From Liolophura sinensis (taxonomy: Eukaryota; Mollusca; Polyplacophora; Chitonida; Chitonidae), in assembly GCF_032854445.1 (NCBI RefSeq), contig NC_088306.1, positions 21,053,764-21,113,763 on the forward strand: 60,000 bases of DNA, given 5' to 3'. A program made the position numbers and the translations under genes. This document shows positions 45,263-55,567 of this stretch, piece by piece (within the stretch, counting starts at the first letter, position 1; each line of letters opens with the position of its first letter). Below the pieces are notes generated by a model, which did not search any database, was not told the origin of the DNA, and saw only the letters and a program-made list of their open reading frames with translations.

Positions 45263-47279
45263 GATGAATAGCCTAGCTGTGTTCCTTGTTTCTGTCTGCT
45301 AATAGAATCGGTGACATCGATGCAGTCGTCAGGGGTAAATGGGTGCGTGAAAGAGGACTCCTAAATAACTGTTGCTAGAAATTCAAAAGCGTCTAAATGT
45401 GTACAACTGCCTTAAATGTGAGGCAGTGACATGTCAGAGAAAAGGTACACAGTTTTAAAGCATTTAATTGGTCGATGGATCGGTACAATTTCTCACCTGT
45501 ATTTTTAAAATTATGGTTAATATACTAGAGCTGCTCGTAACGTCATGTACAGTACAATACCTCCCACCATTAGCTTGTCAAAACTTCGGCTTCACAAGAG
45601 TGGTCCGCACACACAAGCTTCGCGTTTTCATACAACCATTCCCACTAGATCAACATCAGCTAAAGTATCAAGCAAATGTTACCTCATCCTATAATCGATC
45701 AATCATATGTAAATGCATTCAGTTCACAGTTTACACAGTTTTAACTTAACTGGTTGAAGGCCCTACGGTTTTGACAAAAAGAATTCTTTAAAGTGTACAT
45801 AAGTGAAATGTTTTCCTCAAATGAAAAGCCAACAGTTTACATTATTTGTATTACCAAAAAGTTCTAGAATGGCAGTTATCTTCCAGGGTGGTTATATCCG
45901 TCATATCTTCAGAAGTGTTTTCACATTATTTGAAAAGATTAGATGTGGCTTGAAAAGTCCACCGTGTTTTATCCTACTTTAAATGCTTTTCATGGCTCAG
46001 CAAAATTTTTTCTCCCCTGTGAAAATGTGTTATCCGCGAAGTAAACGTTTTCTTCGCGGTGGAAAACCACGTGACACTTAACCTCGATGTGAGATATCAT
46101 CATGTTTTATCTGACGAACATACGCTTCCTCTTGTGCTGAGTTTAATATCTCAGATCCAGGTTAAGTTTATTGTAAATCAGGAGAAAATGTTGAATGCCA
46201 TTTATAATGCCACTAACAGCCTCCATAGTAAACCCTACTCCGAAAATCACCACTCTAGCTCATCTGCTATCTTACGTCGTACTTAACAAGCAACTTTTGA
46301 CTTAAGCCACGTTATCTTTAGTCACATTGTCATGTACTGTTCCATTACACCAAAAGGTGGTGTAAAATACCCATAATACAAAACTTGTTCTCAAAAGCTA
46401 TTTTGTCCTTTTTTTCGACATAAGAAAAATCGAATAAGATATTAGGATGGAATGTAAAAAATTTATAAAATTTACATTATTTTTTTGCTTTCTCATCCTT
46501 TAAGCTAACCAAGAATAGTTTTTTCGAAATTGTACACTCACACGAGCCTGATTTCTTGGCTGAATGAAGAATTTTGGGCTTCCAAGAGCCTTCGCTGATT
46601 TAGTTATGAAATACTTGTTCTTGTGGTAAGCGATAGGCCAAAGACGCTGTAAGCTCGGAAGTGGCAATCCCTCTGTATAATTTGCTTGTTCACATCTTAC
46701 ACAGATGAAATTAAATATTTGATGCATTCATTGCTGAGTTACGTATTTCAATGGTGATTTATCTTATGTTTGTTCCTGCATTACGGATGGATAAAGATAC
46801 GCTAAACTGGTGTGTACCGAACACTCTTTTGTAGCGGGGATTATTCAGCCTAATGGCGACAGGTGATGCGCTGAGGATCTGGTTGCGGCCGGTACTTCGT
46901 GGTGGATAAAAACGATGACATTAAGCTTAAAACTCGGCGAGTGTGCTGGTGAGTGGACAGTCTAAATAACGTGCTGTGTCTGTTATTGGCTTTCAGAGAA
47001 GCTCTGCAGATGCAGATTCTCCCTACGTTCTGAAATCTGCAATCCAGGACGCCAAAGTCATTTACCTTTTTGCCCATAATGGACTTAATAGTGATACTAA
47101 TGCTGATAGCAGAAAAAGGCTCGACGAACAAAGAAACACAAAGCAGAGATACAGCAGAATATATTTCGAAGAAAACAATTCAGAAAAACTTCGCTTCTAG
47201 TTAGACCAGTTAAAAATGCAAAAGTAGAATACACAGAATGTGAAATGGGCCTTGGCTCTTAAACCACCAGCATAGAACC
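45263..47279. promoter_or_regulatory. Divergent intergenic region of two GPCR genes
   Basis: The first 700 bases (to about 45990) match the flank of the remnant at 40221 and so are conserved upstream sequence, possibly promoter or 5' UTR. Further on lie two short hairpins: 8-bp arms CCGCGAAG/CTTCGCGG at 46034-46059, and TTACACCA/TGGTGTAA at 46345-46365. No defined promoter element could be assigned. Confidence 0.35.
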
Positions 47280-48377
47280 ATGATGGACATCCCAGTGTCA
47301 AGCACTCCCTTCAACTTTACCAACTGTAGTACAAGCCTTCCTGAAGTCGCCCAGGCTGACCTCTCTGCTCCATTGTGGCGTCAGATTTACGTGGTTTGTG
47401 TCTCTCTCGTGGCGACTGCCGCTAATCTTATCGTCATTGCCTGCTTGTGGCGGAACCCCAGTTTGGAGGTCACTGGTTTCTCTACCTACGCTGTCTCCAT
47501 GGCGTTTACTGATTTACTGGTAGGTGTTGCACTTATGCCTTTTAGGTTCATTCGTATGTTATGGCCAGGGTGGTCCTTACTAATTCCTGGCTGTGTTGCA
47601 TGGAAATTTTTGGACTATGGACTCATTTCTGTCTCTATGCTGCTCTATCTGGTTATGAGCTATGACCGGTACCGATGTGTAACAGCCCCACTTCAATACC
47701 GGTCTCAATTCCGGACGACCCGGATAATCCGGATATCCGTGTCCTTCTGGATAACAGGTTTTATCCTGTGGATACCGTACGTACTGCTAAAGGTATTTAT
47801 CTATAGTGCGGAATCTTTTCAGACACGGTGCCCTCTGTTTACCTTCGGACCTAACGTTTTTGAGATAATCCAAATAACTGTTGCCTATTATATTCCTATT
47901 CTGGTCCTCATAATAATGAATACTATTTTACTAAAGAGGCTGAACGTACGGACTCACGAATCAGGTACGCGAAAACCAACAACTGACAGCCGGCAGAGAC
48001 CATCCAACATATCAACGGTGAGTGGCGTGATCGGACATCAATACAGACCATGTACACCTGTGACGAGTGTGTCAGTGACGATGGTGAGCAGAGGACATAT
48101 GTCAAAGAAGGCCTCCCGTTATAAGATCGTCATCCTGACTATGGTTTTCTGCGTGTTTTGGCTGCCACATTTCATCGCGTGGCCTATAAACGGAATGTGT
48201 CGCACATGCGTATCAGATGAAATCAGGGAAGATTTTGGATTCCTTACTTATGCACAATCCGCCATTAACCCGCTGATCATCATTTCCACAAGTACACAAA
48301 TTCGTTCCAAGCTATCACGTGCATGTGTTGTGCTCTCGCGGAGAAAGAAAATACAGAATGTTATAGAGCTGGCGTGA
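47280..48377 (+). CDS. Aminergic-like class A GPCR, diverged copy 6
   Basis: A 365-residue intronless receptor. The second ATG (47283, giving MDIPVS) matches the starts of the paralogs and is the better initiator. Landmarks: PFNFTNCSTSL, ANLIVIACLW, FTDLLVG, TM3 aspartate in FLDYGLISVS, SYDRYRCVTAPLQY, YYIPILVLIIMN, FWLPHFIAWP in TM6 (H replaces Tyr 6.51), GMCRTC and YAQSAINPLIII (I at 7.53). ICL3 is shortened near SKKASRYK. The tail is longer than in the paralogs. It is the most diverged intact member at TM6-TM7. Confidence 0.9.
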   Translation: MMDIPVSSTPFNFTNCSTSLPEVAQADLSAPLWRQIYVVCVSLVATAANLIVIACLWRNPSLEVTGFSTYAVSMAFTDLLVGVALMPFRFIRMLWPGWSLLIPGCVAWKFLDYGLISVSMLLYLVMSYDRYRCVTAPLQYRSQFRTTRIIRISVSFWITGFILWIPYVLLKVFIYSAESFQTRCPLFTFGPNVFEIIQITVAYYIPILVLIIMNTILLKRLNVRTHESGTRKPTTDSRQRPSNISTVSGVIGHQYRPCTPVTSVSVTMVSRGHMSKKASRYKIVILTMVFCVFWLPHFIAWPINGMCRTCVSDEIREDFGFLTYAQSAINPLIIISTSTQIRSKLSRACVVLSRRKKIQNVIELA

Positions 48378-48934
48378 TGGTTTTAGCAACAAAAGGAAAT
48401 TTAACATCCCAAATGATTGGAAAAACGGCTAACAGAGAAGAATCGTATGAGTACGGTGGTCATCTTGTGCTAGTTCGCAATGGTGCAGATATTAAAATGA
48501 TGCGGTTGCCAGCAACGCTTGGCGTTACAAGAACAAAATGTCGCAGTTTGTTTTGAACAAACTATTCAGGAATAAACTATTCACCTTAAATTTACTTTAG
48601 ATTGGCATTGTCAAAACATGATATGTTTGCAGGGATAAGTTTACGTACAGAATTACGCTGTTCTATTCTGTGATCTGCAACTCGGTCTTGCCATTCGCTA
48701 CAAAAACATGCAGTTTTTCCGATGCCATATCATGGATGTAAATGACCCGAACGTCACAAATGCAGGGAAACCTGGAAGGAACATTCAATGGTAAAAGAAA
48801 TCGCCAAAAAAGGCAGATGACGGGGTGTCATTCACCGCCTTACTGTGAGATGCCTTGTACACCTCATGACCCTATGATATAATCTACTAAGGTTGACTAG
48901 AAATAACACTTGAATATCACGCATACCAGTGTCC

Positions 48935-49109
48935 TGTCTGACCGTGTGTGGGAAAGTCTGCCACCAACCTGTGGGTGGTCGTGGGTTTCCCCCGGGCTCT
49001 GCCCATTTTCCTCCCATTATAATGCTGACCGTCGTCATATAAGTGAAATATCCTTGACTACGGCGTAAACACCAGTCAAATAAATAAATAAATAAATAAA
49101 TAAATAAAT
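48935..49109 (+). mobile_element. SINE family A copy, head truncated
   Basis: Body (gtcgtgggtttcccccgggc, cctcccattataatgctgac) and 3' end (ggcgtaaacaccagtcaaat) with an expanded (AAAT)n tail to 49109; the tRNA head is not recognisable. Confidence 0.8.
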
Positions 49110-50152
49110 TGAATATCATGTTAACTTAACCGATAGAGTTTGTAAGTTAGGCAGTACAGCATGCAGTGTCATCTTTCTGTTGTGGCCTTGTCAGGACTCT
49201 CGCTAGCGGTTCCTCTGTATCTCCGCGTTGTTAACGTTGTTTTTTTTACATTTAATGCCACTGTACAACCTACCGTACGAGCTGGCTTGGTATTATTCAT
49301 TTTATATGCATAAAGCATGTCTGTTGCAGCCCCCTAGCTTGTGGTATTTGAGGATTTAATTCCCCAGTAGGATATCGACTAATAATTAAAATCATTAGGA
49401 GGCCGGCAGAGAGCTGATTTTTTTTCTTAAGTCAATCGCCATGAAGCAGAATGCCAGGAAACGTTGGCGTTTGGGGTAGAAAACACTCTGAAACAGGCTA
49501 CGGTTTGTTGGGACTGATTGGTAACTCTGGATAAGAAGGTAGCTGGTTTCCCTATCGGCGTTGGAATATATTTACTGGTTCTCTCTGTGTAGAAGTTTTT
49601 CACAATAATCTGTACCAGTGAGAGGCTTATTCCAGGCTAAGGATTTCTCATTATTACAGGAAAAGACCTCTAAAAATCGAAGTAGGCATCACTAAATAGA
49701 CCACTTAAAACAATGCATGAATATATTTCCATTTTTTTGTAGGATTTTTGTGAAAAGAGCTAAAGGCGTTCAAACATTTGAATTCTAAGGTGGACTTTAT
49801 GAACCATACTGTCAGAGTTTCTGACGTCAGAGGAAGTTTTTCCAACTCTAATCACCAAACTAAATGTTGGAATTATTACCCTCTTTACCCCTGAGTAAAA
49901 CATCACTGAAATAATGTTCTCAAAAATATCTTTCTTTTGGTGAACATCAGGATAAAAAGGTGATGTGACGTCAGAGTTCCTAGATACCGTCAATATGGCT
50001 CATAAAGCCCACCACAGTATTCAAATATCTGAATGCCTTAAAGCTCTCTTCAAAAATCTGAATAAGTAAATAAATGTATTTTTGCGCATAGTTTTCAGTT
50101 GTCTACATAATGAACCTTACTTCACATTTTATTTCTTTTACTTTAGGCGTAT

Positions 50153-50249
50153 GATTTATTTATTTGATTGGTGTTTTACGCCGTACTCAAGCTTTAAGCA
50201 TATGTCCCTATAATATTATAGTGAGTGGGTGAGTGAGTGAGTGAGTGCT
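50153..50249 (-). repeat. SINE tail fragment and GAGT microsatellite
   Basis: 'tttatttatttgattggtgt' plus 'tttacgccgtactcaag' (50153-50190) is a 3' SINE fragment. A run of gagtgagtgagtgagt follows (about 50222-50247). Confidence 0.7.
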
Positions 50250-50455
50250 TTAACGTCGTCTTTCCAGATATTCACAAAGGGCAGCAAACATTAATTAACA
50301 TTATAGAGAACTGAATCCTTATTATTTATCATTCTATACCGCCGGAACAACTCCACAACTTACGAGTTCATATAGACTGAAATATAATTCAATGTTCAGG
50401 TTAGGACATCCGAAAATCAGTTCCATCGAAGGAACAGTCAGTCACAGGTGAAGGC

Positions 50456-51095
50456 ATGGAGTTTTGGGAAATAATTTTATATTTGTGGATAACCGAGACA
50501 GGAGAGTTGACTTCTCTGAGGAAGGTTTGGTCGTCAGATTGTGCGACTCCAAAACTGGGATTGATTCGGACTGGTTGGCCGAGATCCGTTCTGTGAGAAG
50601 GCCCAGCACCGTCCCTGTGCTTTTGTTTATTTATTTATTTATTCGATTGGGGTTTTATGCCGTTATACTGATACGGATCAACCTGTTGTTGCACTATCCA
50701 CTTCACGTTGAGCGAGGAAGTTACAACTTAGGTCTGACTCGACCCAGGATTGACCCTGGATCTACCGCTCCCAAGGCGGGCGCTCTAGCAACTGTGCTAT
50801 CGGGGCCGGTTCTGTGCTTTTGAGTTTGTGTACCACTGTAGCGACGGACGTATAGGAGGGTTTTGCGGGAAGGGTGGACGAAAAGTTACGAGTGCTGTGT
50901 CAGCGGCGATACGGAACTGACGCCATTGGCGCTGCGCTTGTTACGGTAAGTCGACGGTGTGCGTTCACTGAACCGACTTAACGTCAAAGTACGCTGTCGG
51001 TGACGGCCAAGAGCGTGGGTGAAATGGAATTCTAAGACGTATATCTGACTGGTCCAACATGTCACGTCTAGGATTCTTATACATCGGGTCAACTG
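50456..51095 (+). pseudogene. dapF: dapF-like pseudogene
   Basis: Second copy of the gene at 9534-10367, on the opposite strand. It starts ATGGAGTTTT, then lacks about 13 bases (shifting the frame) before GGGAAATAATTTT. The peptide NNFIFVDNRDRR and a CDSKTGID.DWLAEIRS block follow. A SINE interrupts it at 50626-50811. After that FVYHCSDGRIGGFCGKGG matches the first catalytic-Cys region with Asn to Lys. About 400 bases covering the centre of the protein are deleted, and the end (GAALVT, then the VYL.G..CHV region) is out of frame. Homology runs to about 51095, directly abutting GPCR remnant sequence. Confidence 0.85.
50626..50811 (-). mobile_element. SINE with a different tRNA head inside the dapF pseudogene
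   Basis: Flanked by 11-bp direct repeats CTGTGCTTTTG at 50615-50625 and 50812-50822. On the minus strand a tRNA-like head comes first (cccgatagcacagttgctag, then ccagggtcaatcctggg as B box), followed by a short unique body and the same 3' tail as SINE family A (aaccccaatcgaataaataa). The head and body differ from family A. Confidence 0.85.
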
Positions 51096-51772
51096 CATTT
51101 GATTTACCTTTGGACCTAATGTTTTATTTATTTGATTGGTGTTTTACGGCGTACTCAAGAAAGAATATTTCACTTATACTACGGCGCGCAGCATTATGGT
51201 GGGAGGAAACCGGGCAGGGCCCTGGGGAAACCCACGACCATCCGCAGGTTGCTGCCAGACTTTCCCACTTACGGTTGGAGAGGACTAATGTTTTAGAAGT
51301 AATCCAATTTACTGTAGCCTATTACACTCCCATTTTGGCACTTATTATAATGAACAGTATTTTGATATGGACACTGAACACACGCATTCCCCGATCACAA
51401 ACGTCAGCAGCCTACAGTCGGCAGACGCCAGCTGACATTTCAACGGTGGCTGACATCGATGGGCATCACTCCAGGCCATGTGAACCTGTGACGAGTGTGT
51501 CAGTAATTGGTGTGAACAGAGAACATTTGGCGAAGAAGAGGTGTTCAGGAATGGCCTCAAATTATAAGATTGTCCTCCTGGCGGTCGTGTTTTGAGTGTA
51601 CTGCCATATTGCTCAAGTTGCCTACAAATGGACTGTGTCCCACGTGCTTCTCAGAAGAAATCAAAGATATATTTGGATACTTTCCCAAAAGACAATCCAT
51701 AATCAATTCGTTAAGTCCACAAATTTGTACCAAGCTAGCTCGCGCATGCACTGTGCATTTACGGACAAAGTA
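51081..51772 (+). pseudogene. GPCR pseudogene, TM5-TM7 part with SINE insertion
   Basis: Homology to the gene at 54515 begins at gtcaactgcattt (ECL2), so everything from the start to TM4 is missing. A SINE interrupts it at 51127-51284. TM5 and ICL3 are still readable (IILALIIMNSILIW-like, TRIPRSQTSAAYSRQTPAD). A deletion in TM6 creates a stop (gtgttttgagtg where the intact copies read gtgttttgtgtatg). TM7 is shortened (Q.I.NSLSPQIC). The 3' flank continues as the common spacer. Confidence 0.9.
51127..51284 (-). mobile_element. SINE family A, 5'-truncated, inside GPCR pseudogene
   Basis: Flanked by 11-bp direct repeats CTAATGTTTTA at 51116-51126 and 51285-51295. Body as in family A (ggtgttttacggcgtactca, ggtgggaggaaaccgggcag, ccgcaggttgctgccag). 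The tRNA head is missing, consistent with incomplete reverse transcription. Confidence 0.9.
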
Positions 51773-54514
51773 AATACTTTCCCGGTAAGGGTTATCGTCA
51801 TTCGCTTGAGGTGTTCCATCACAGTTGTACACCTGATTAGCAATTAATTATGAGAACAAGGAGCTTGAGCCCCAAGGTCCTGTGTTACCCCTTACCAGAT
51901 GTGTACCCGAGATCAAACACCTCAAGCGATTGGCAATAACCTACTTACATAATGACGCTATGTGCTTCATTTTGCGTATCGCCCATTTTCCAGGATGTTG
52001 TATTGTTGTAAGATAATGACATTGGGCAGAAGATACCAAACTTTTTGAAATGTTCACACAACGACCCAGGCTGAGACACAAAACAAGTCGTTTTGTATCC
52101 CTGGAGGAACACTTTTGGATGTTTCTGGTAGCATCAGTGTTAGATCAATAATATCTTTTAATGCCAATGACATTTTCTAAGCTCAGTGACATTTTCTCAG
52201 ATGGGGTGCCCTAGATGGACAAAGACATGTTCTACATGATAAATTTTACATATCAGAAAGAGTTTTGTAGCTTGTCGATGTTGTTTTCTTAGCACAAAGT
52301 TAGGTGATTCCTGGGGATTTATATGTATTGTTTATATTGGCTTTTTATTAGCATTATTTAGAGTTTTTCGTTGTAAGATATGCCAGAATACAAATGTTTA
52401 GACGTGCGACAATATGAAATGCTTAAATGCTTAAATGCTTTCATTCTACGTACGAGGCTCGCTATGGTGATAAGGAAAGGACCTGGTGCGGTCAGGCGGA
52501 GAATCGGCCCCAGAGAGGTACAATAAAAAAGTGCTAATTTCGAAATGCCAGTACAATTCAGTAAATTTCGGAATTAGTAGTATAAGACTTGATGATTTTT
52601 GTCATGTTTTAGCAAGTACAAAATCTGTATTTTGTGCCACGATCTGTCAGGTATCCCCACAGTACACTGGACTAACAAAGTTGCTGCGGAGAAAAGGTTG
52701 TATATCGGTTAAAAGTGCAAATCTTTGTGCCTCTTGTTTTTTTTTTCTTTCGAAACATTTTTTTTTGAATGAGTAAGGATGAAGCCCGTCTTGCATTGAA
52801 TAAGTGTTATCATGGATTAGAATGGATAAGCTATGATGTTACGTAATATATGGCAACCATGGCGACTTCATACGTGGATCTTGGTTAAGAGCACATGTGG
52901 TCTTTTAGCTATTATTAACCTTAACATGTTATGCTTAGGGGTGAGTCAAGACTGAAAGTGAATATTTGTTATATATTTATTTAACTGATTGGTGCATAAC
53001 TGCGTGGTCAAGAATTTTTTAGAAAGTTTCATTTGCAGGGCAGCGATTTTCATAACTTTACAGTCTCTAATGCAAAAAGTAAAGAGATATTTCAGTGTGA
53101 CTAGAGCCGATTTTTTTCGATTTTACAACCTATACGTCGCTTAAGTGTATGGTTGGAGCCCTATGGTTGTCATATGACAGGACTGTAACGACCATTGTGT
53201 GCGTTACCTTGCTGAATCATTTAACCAAAGACACAAGGATAACCAGAGCTAAAGAAACCACCGGGATTAGAATCGGTGCTTATCTCGGTGCTTCCGTCAG
53301 TCAATTTGGGTGAGATCAGTAAAATGACTGACGAATTTAGTTAAATCTCACAAATTTCTTTTCGAAGAACCAAGGTCTCAACAGTCATTCCAAGACCGGC
53401 ATCTCAAGGTGCAGGTCAGAACACACAACCTGATTTACTCGGACGTTATGTCGAACTTACGAATGTATGAAAATAGGTGTGATATATCATCGGGACGGTC
53501 ACATACATTTCTGGGTAAATTACATGAAGGGATATTACATGAAGGGATAGCTCAGTCTTCCTCTCTACGCAGGGATATAAGTTATGGGCCATATTCAACA
53601 AAAACGCACATCACTGAAGATGCGTTTTTGGACATCTGACAACAGCTCCCCACAAAAGTAATTCAACGAGTTTGTTGATATAAGGCGGAGGTGAGTTTTG
53701 AGGACCATTTAACACTGAGGACTAGACAGACTAATGCGGAAAACCATCTTGATACGAAACATTAATTACACCTTAACCAGGTCAGCAGCAAATATGAAAC
53801 TCAATGCTGATTGGCTGGTAAACCTCCAAAAATATCAGACTGGGTTACCCTTTAATCTTCGTTTACCATAAAAGTAATGGAAAACATTACTATTGCAAAT
53901 ATTACATGCACTTAAATATTGGATGTCAACTAAACAGGAGGGTTGACATCTTTATGCCAAATGAACGTGTATTTGTTTCTCCATTGGTAATGTGTTTAAG
54001 TGAAAAGAGAGATGCCAGGATGGTGTGTACCGACAACTAATGCATAAAGCAGAGTAAGCAAGATATAGTTTATAAATAGCATGTGAATCTAGCTAAATAT
54101 TTGCTTACGACCAGAACTGCAAGGTACATATTGACCAGCAAATCAAACTTATATACGGAACCGTGAATTTGTCGACTGCGTCTGCTAAAACGTCTCTATG
54201 GGAATGGGTGAAGTTCTCCAGTTCAGCTTTCACTGAGACGTATGTAAGGTGTGGAAACAGATTTAAAACGTCTTGCAGATCGGAAAATATAGTTTGTGAC
54301 CTTGCTTCATTCCTATATTGAAACTATCGGGTGCCTGTTTTCTTCGATGTTACCCATGGTAAGAGCTGGATATGACAGACGTAAGCATAAGCAAAAGTCG
54401 GTTATAAACTAAATGACATTGGTTCTTCTCTGAAGATCACATGCTATAATACCTAGTTATCAATTCAAGAAATGTGAAAAGTGTCAACACAAGAACCACA
54501 ATCACAGATCTATC
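51773..54514. repeat. Spacer of 4.6-kb unit, internally deleted copy
   Basis: Matches 1254-4747 and 55568-59168 from the stop region onward, but lacks a block after about 52600 and another before about 53180. It resumes with the 'gcgttaccttgctgaa' region and the promoter-proximal part ending at the ATG at 54515. No gene is supported. Confidence 0.85.
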
Positions 54515-55567
54515 ATGGAGATTCCAGCGTCAATTACTCCCTTCAACTTCACCGATTGTAGCACAAGCCTTGCTGAAGTCGGTCAGACAAACATCACCTT
54601 GCGTCCGATTTTCGCGATCTGTGTCTCAGTGGTGGCCACACCAGCTAATCTTATCGTCATTGCCTGCTTGTGGCGAGACCCCGGTTCGGAGGTTTCTGGC
54701 TTTTCTACCTACGCTGTCTCAGTGGCGTTCGCCGATTTACTGGTAGGTGTAGTTCTTATGCCTCTTAGATTCATTGGAGCGATTTCGACAACCTGGCCCT
54801 TTGGACTCGCTGGCTGCATTTTGTGGAGATATATCGATTTTGGGCTTATTTCTGTGTCCATGTTCCTCTTTCTGGCCATGGGTTACGATCGGTACCGTTG
54901 TGTGACAGCCCCTCTACAGTATCGTTCTCAGTTTAAGACAACCAAGGCGGCTTGGATATCGGTATTTGTGTGGATAGTAGGCTTTGTTTTATGGACACCG
55001 CATTTATTACTGAAAATATTTATGCATCAGGTCAACTGCATTTTGTTTACTTTTGGACCTAATGTTTTAGAAGTAATCCAATTTACTGTAGCCTATTACA
55101 TTCCCATTTTAGCACTTATTATAATGAACAGTATTTTGATATGGACACTGAACACACGAATTCCCCGATCACAATCGTCAGCAGCCAACAGCCGGCGGAC
55201 GCCAGCTGACATTTCAACGGTGACTGACGTCATTGGGCATCACTCCAGGCCATGTGAACCTGTGACGAATGTGTCCGTAATGAGAGTGAACAGAGGATAT
55301 GTGGCGAAGAAGAGGCGTTCAGGAATGGCCTCAAATTATAAAATTGTCCTCCTGGTGGTCGTGTTTTGTGTATGTTGGCTGCCATATTGCATCACGTGGC
55401 CTGCAAATGGGCTGTGTCCCACGTGCATTTCAGAAGAAATCAGATATATTTTTGGATACTTTCCTTATGGACAATCGGCCATTAATCCGTTGATCGTTAT
55501 TTGCACAAGTCCACAAATTCGTTCCAAGCTAGCTCGTGCATGCACTGTGCATTTATGGACAAAGTAA
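54515..55567 (+). CDS. Aminergic-like class A GPCR, copy 8 (N-terminal deletion)
   Basis: A 350-residue intronless receptor, near identical to the gene at 147 apart from an 18-codon in-frame deletion. Here RPIFA is followed directly by ICVSVVATPAN, so the membrane-proximal extracellular segment and the first turns of TM1 are gone. It keeps NFTDCSTSL, D2.50 (reading FADLLVG), the TM3 aspartate in YIDFGLISVS, DRYRCVTAPLQY, CWLPYCITWP, GLCPTC and YGQSAINPLIV. TM1 is shortened to about 18 residues; whether it still folds is uncertain. The same deletion is in the copy at 59169. Confidence 0.88.
   Translation: MEIPASITPFNFTDCSTSLAEVGQTNITLRPIFAICVSVVATPANLIVIACLWRDPGSEVSGFSTYAVSVAFADLLVGVVLMPLRFIGAISTTWPFGLAGCILWRYIDFGLISVSMFLFLAMGYDRYRCVTAPLQYRSQFKTTKAAWISVFVWIVGFVLWTPHLLLKIFMHQVNCILFTFGPNVLEVIQFTVAYYIPILALIIMNSILIWTLNTRIPRSQSSAANSRRTPADISTVTDVIGHHSRPCEPVTNVSVMRVNRGYVAKKRRSGMASNYKIVLLVVVFCVCWLPYCITWPANGLCPTCISEEIRYIFGYFPYGQSAINPLIVICTSPQIRSKLARACTVHLWTK

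Larger units (their letters stand above)
48378..50455. other. Intergenic region, no supported gene
   Basis: Contains the SINE at 48935-49109, a SINE tail fragment with a GAGT microsatellite (50153-50249) and otherwise featureless AT-rich sequence. Confidence 0.5.

Noticed and set aside
50464-50823. A 119-residue plus-strand protein
   Set aside because: It is the 5' part of the dapF pseudogene reading out of its homology into an inserted SINE.
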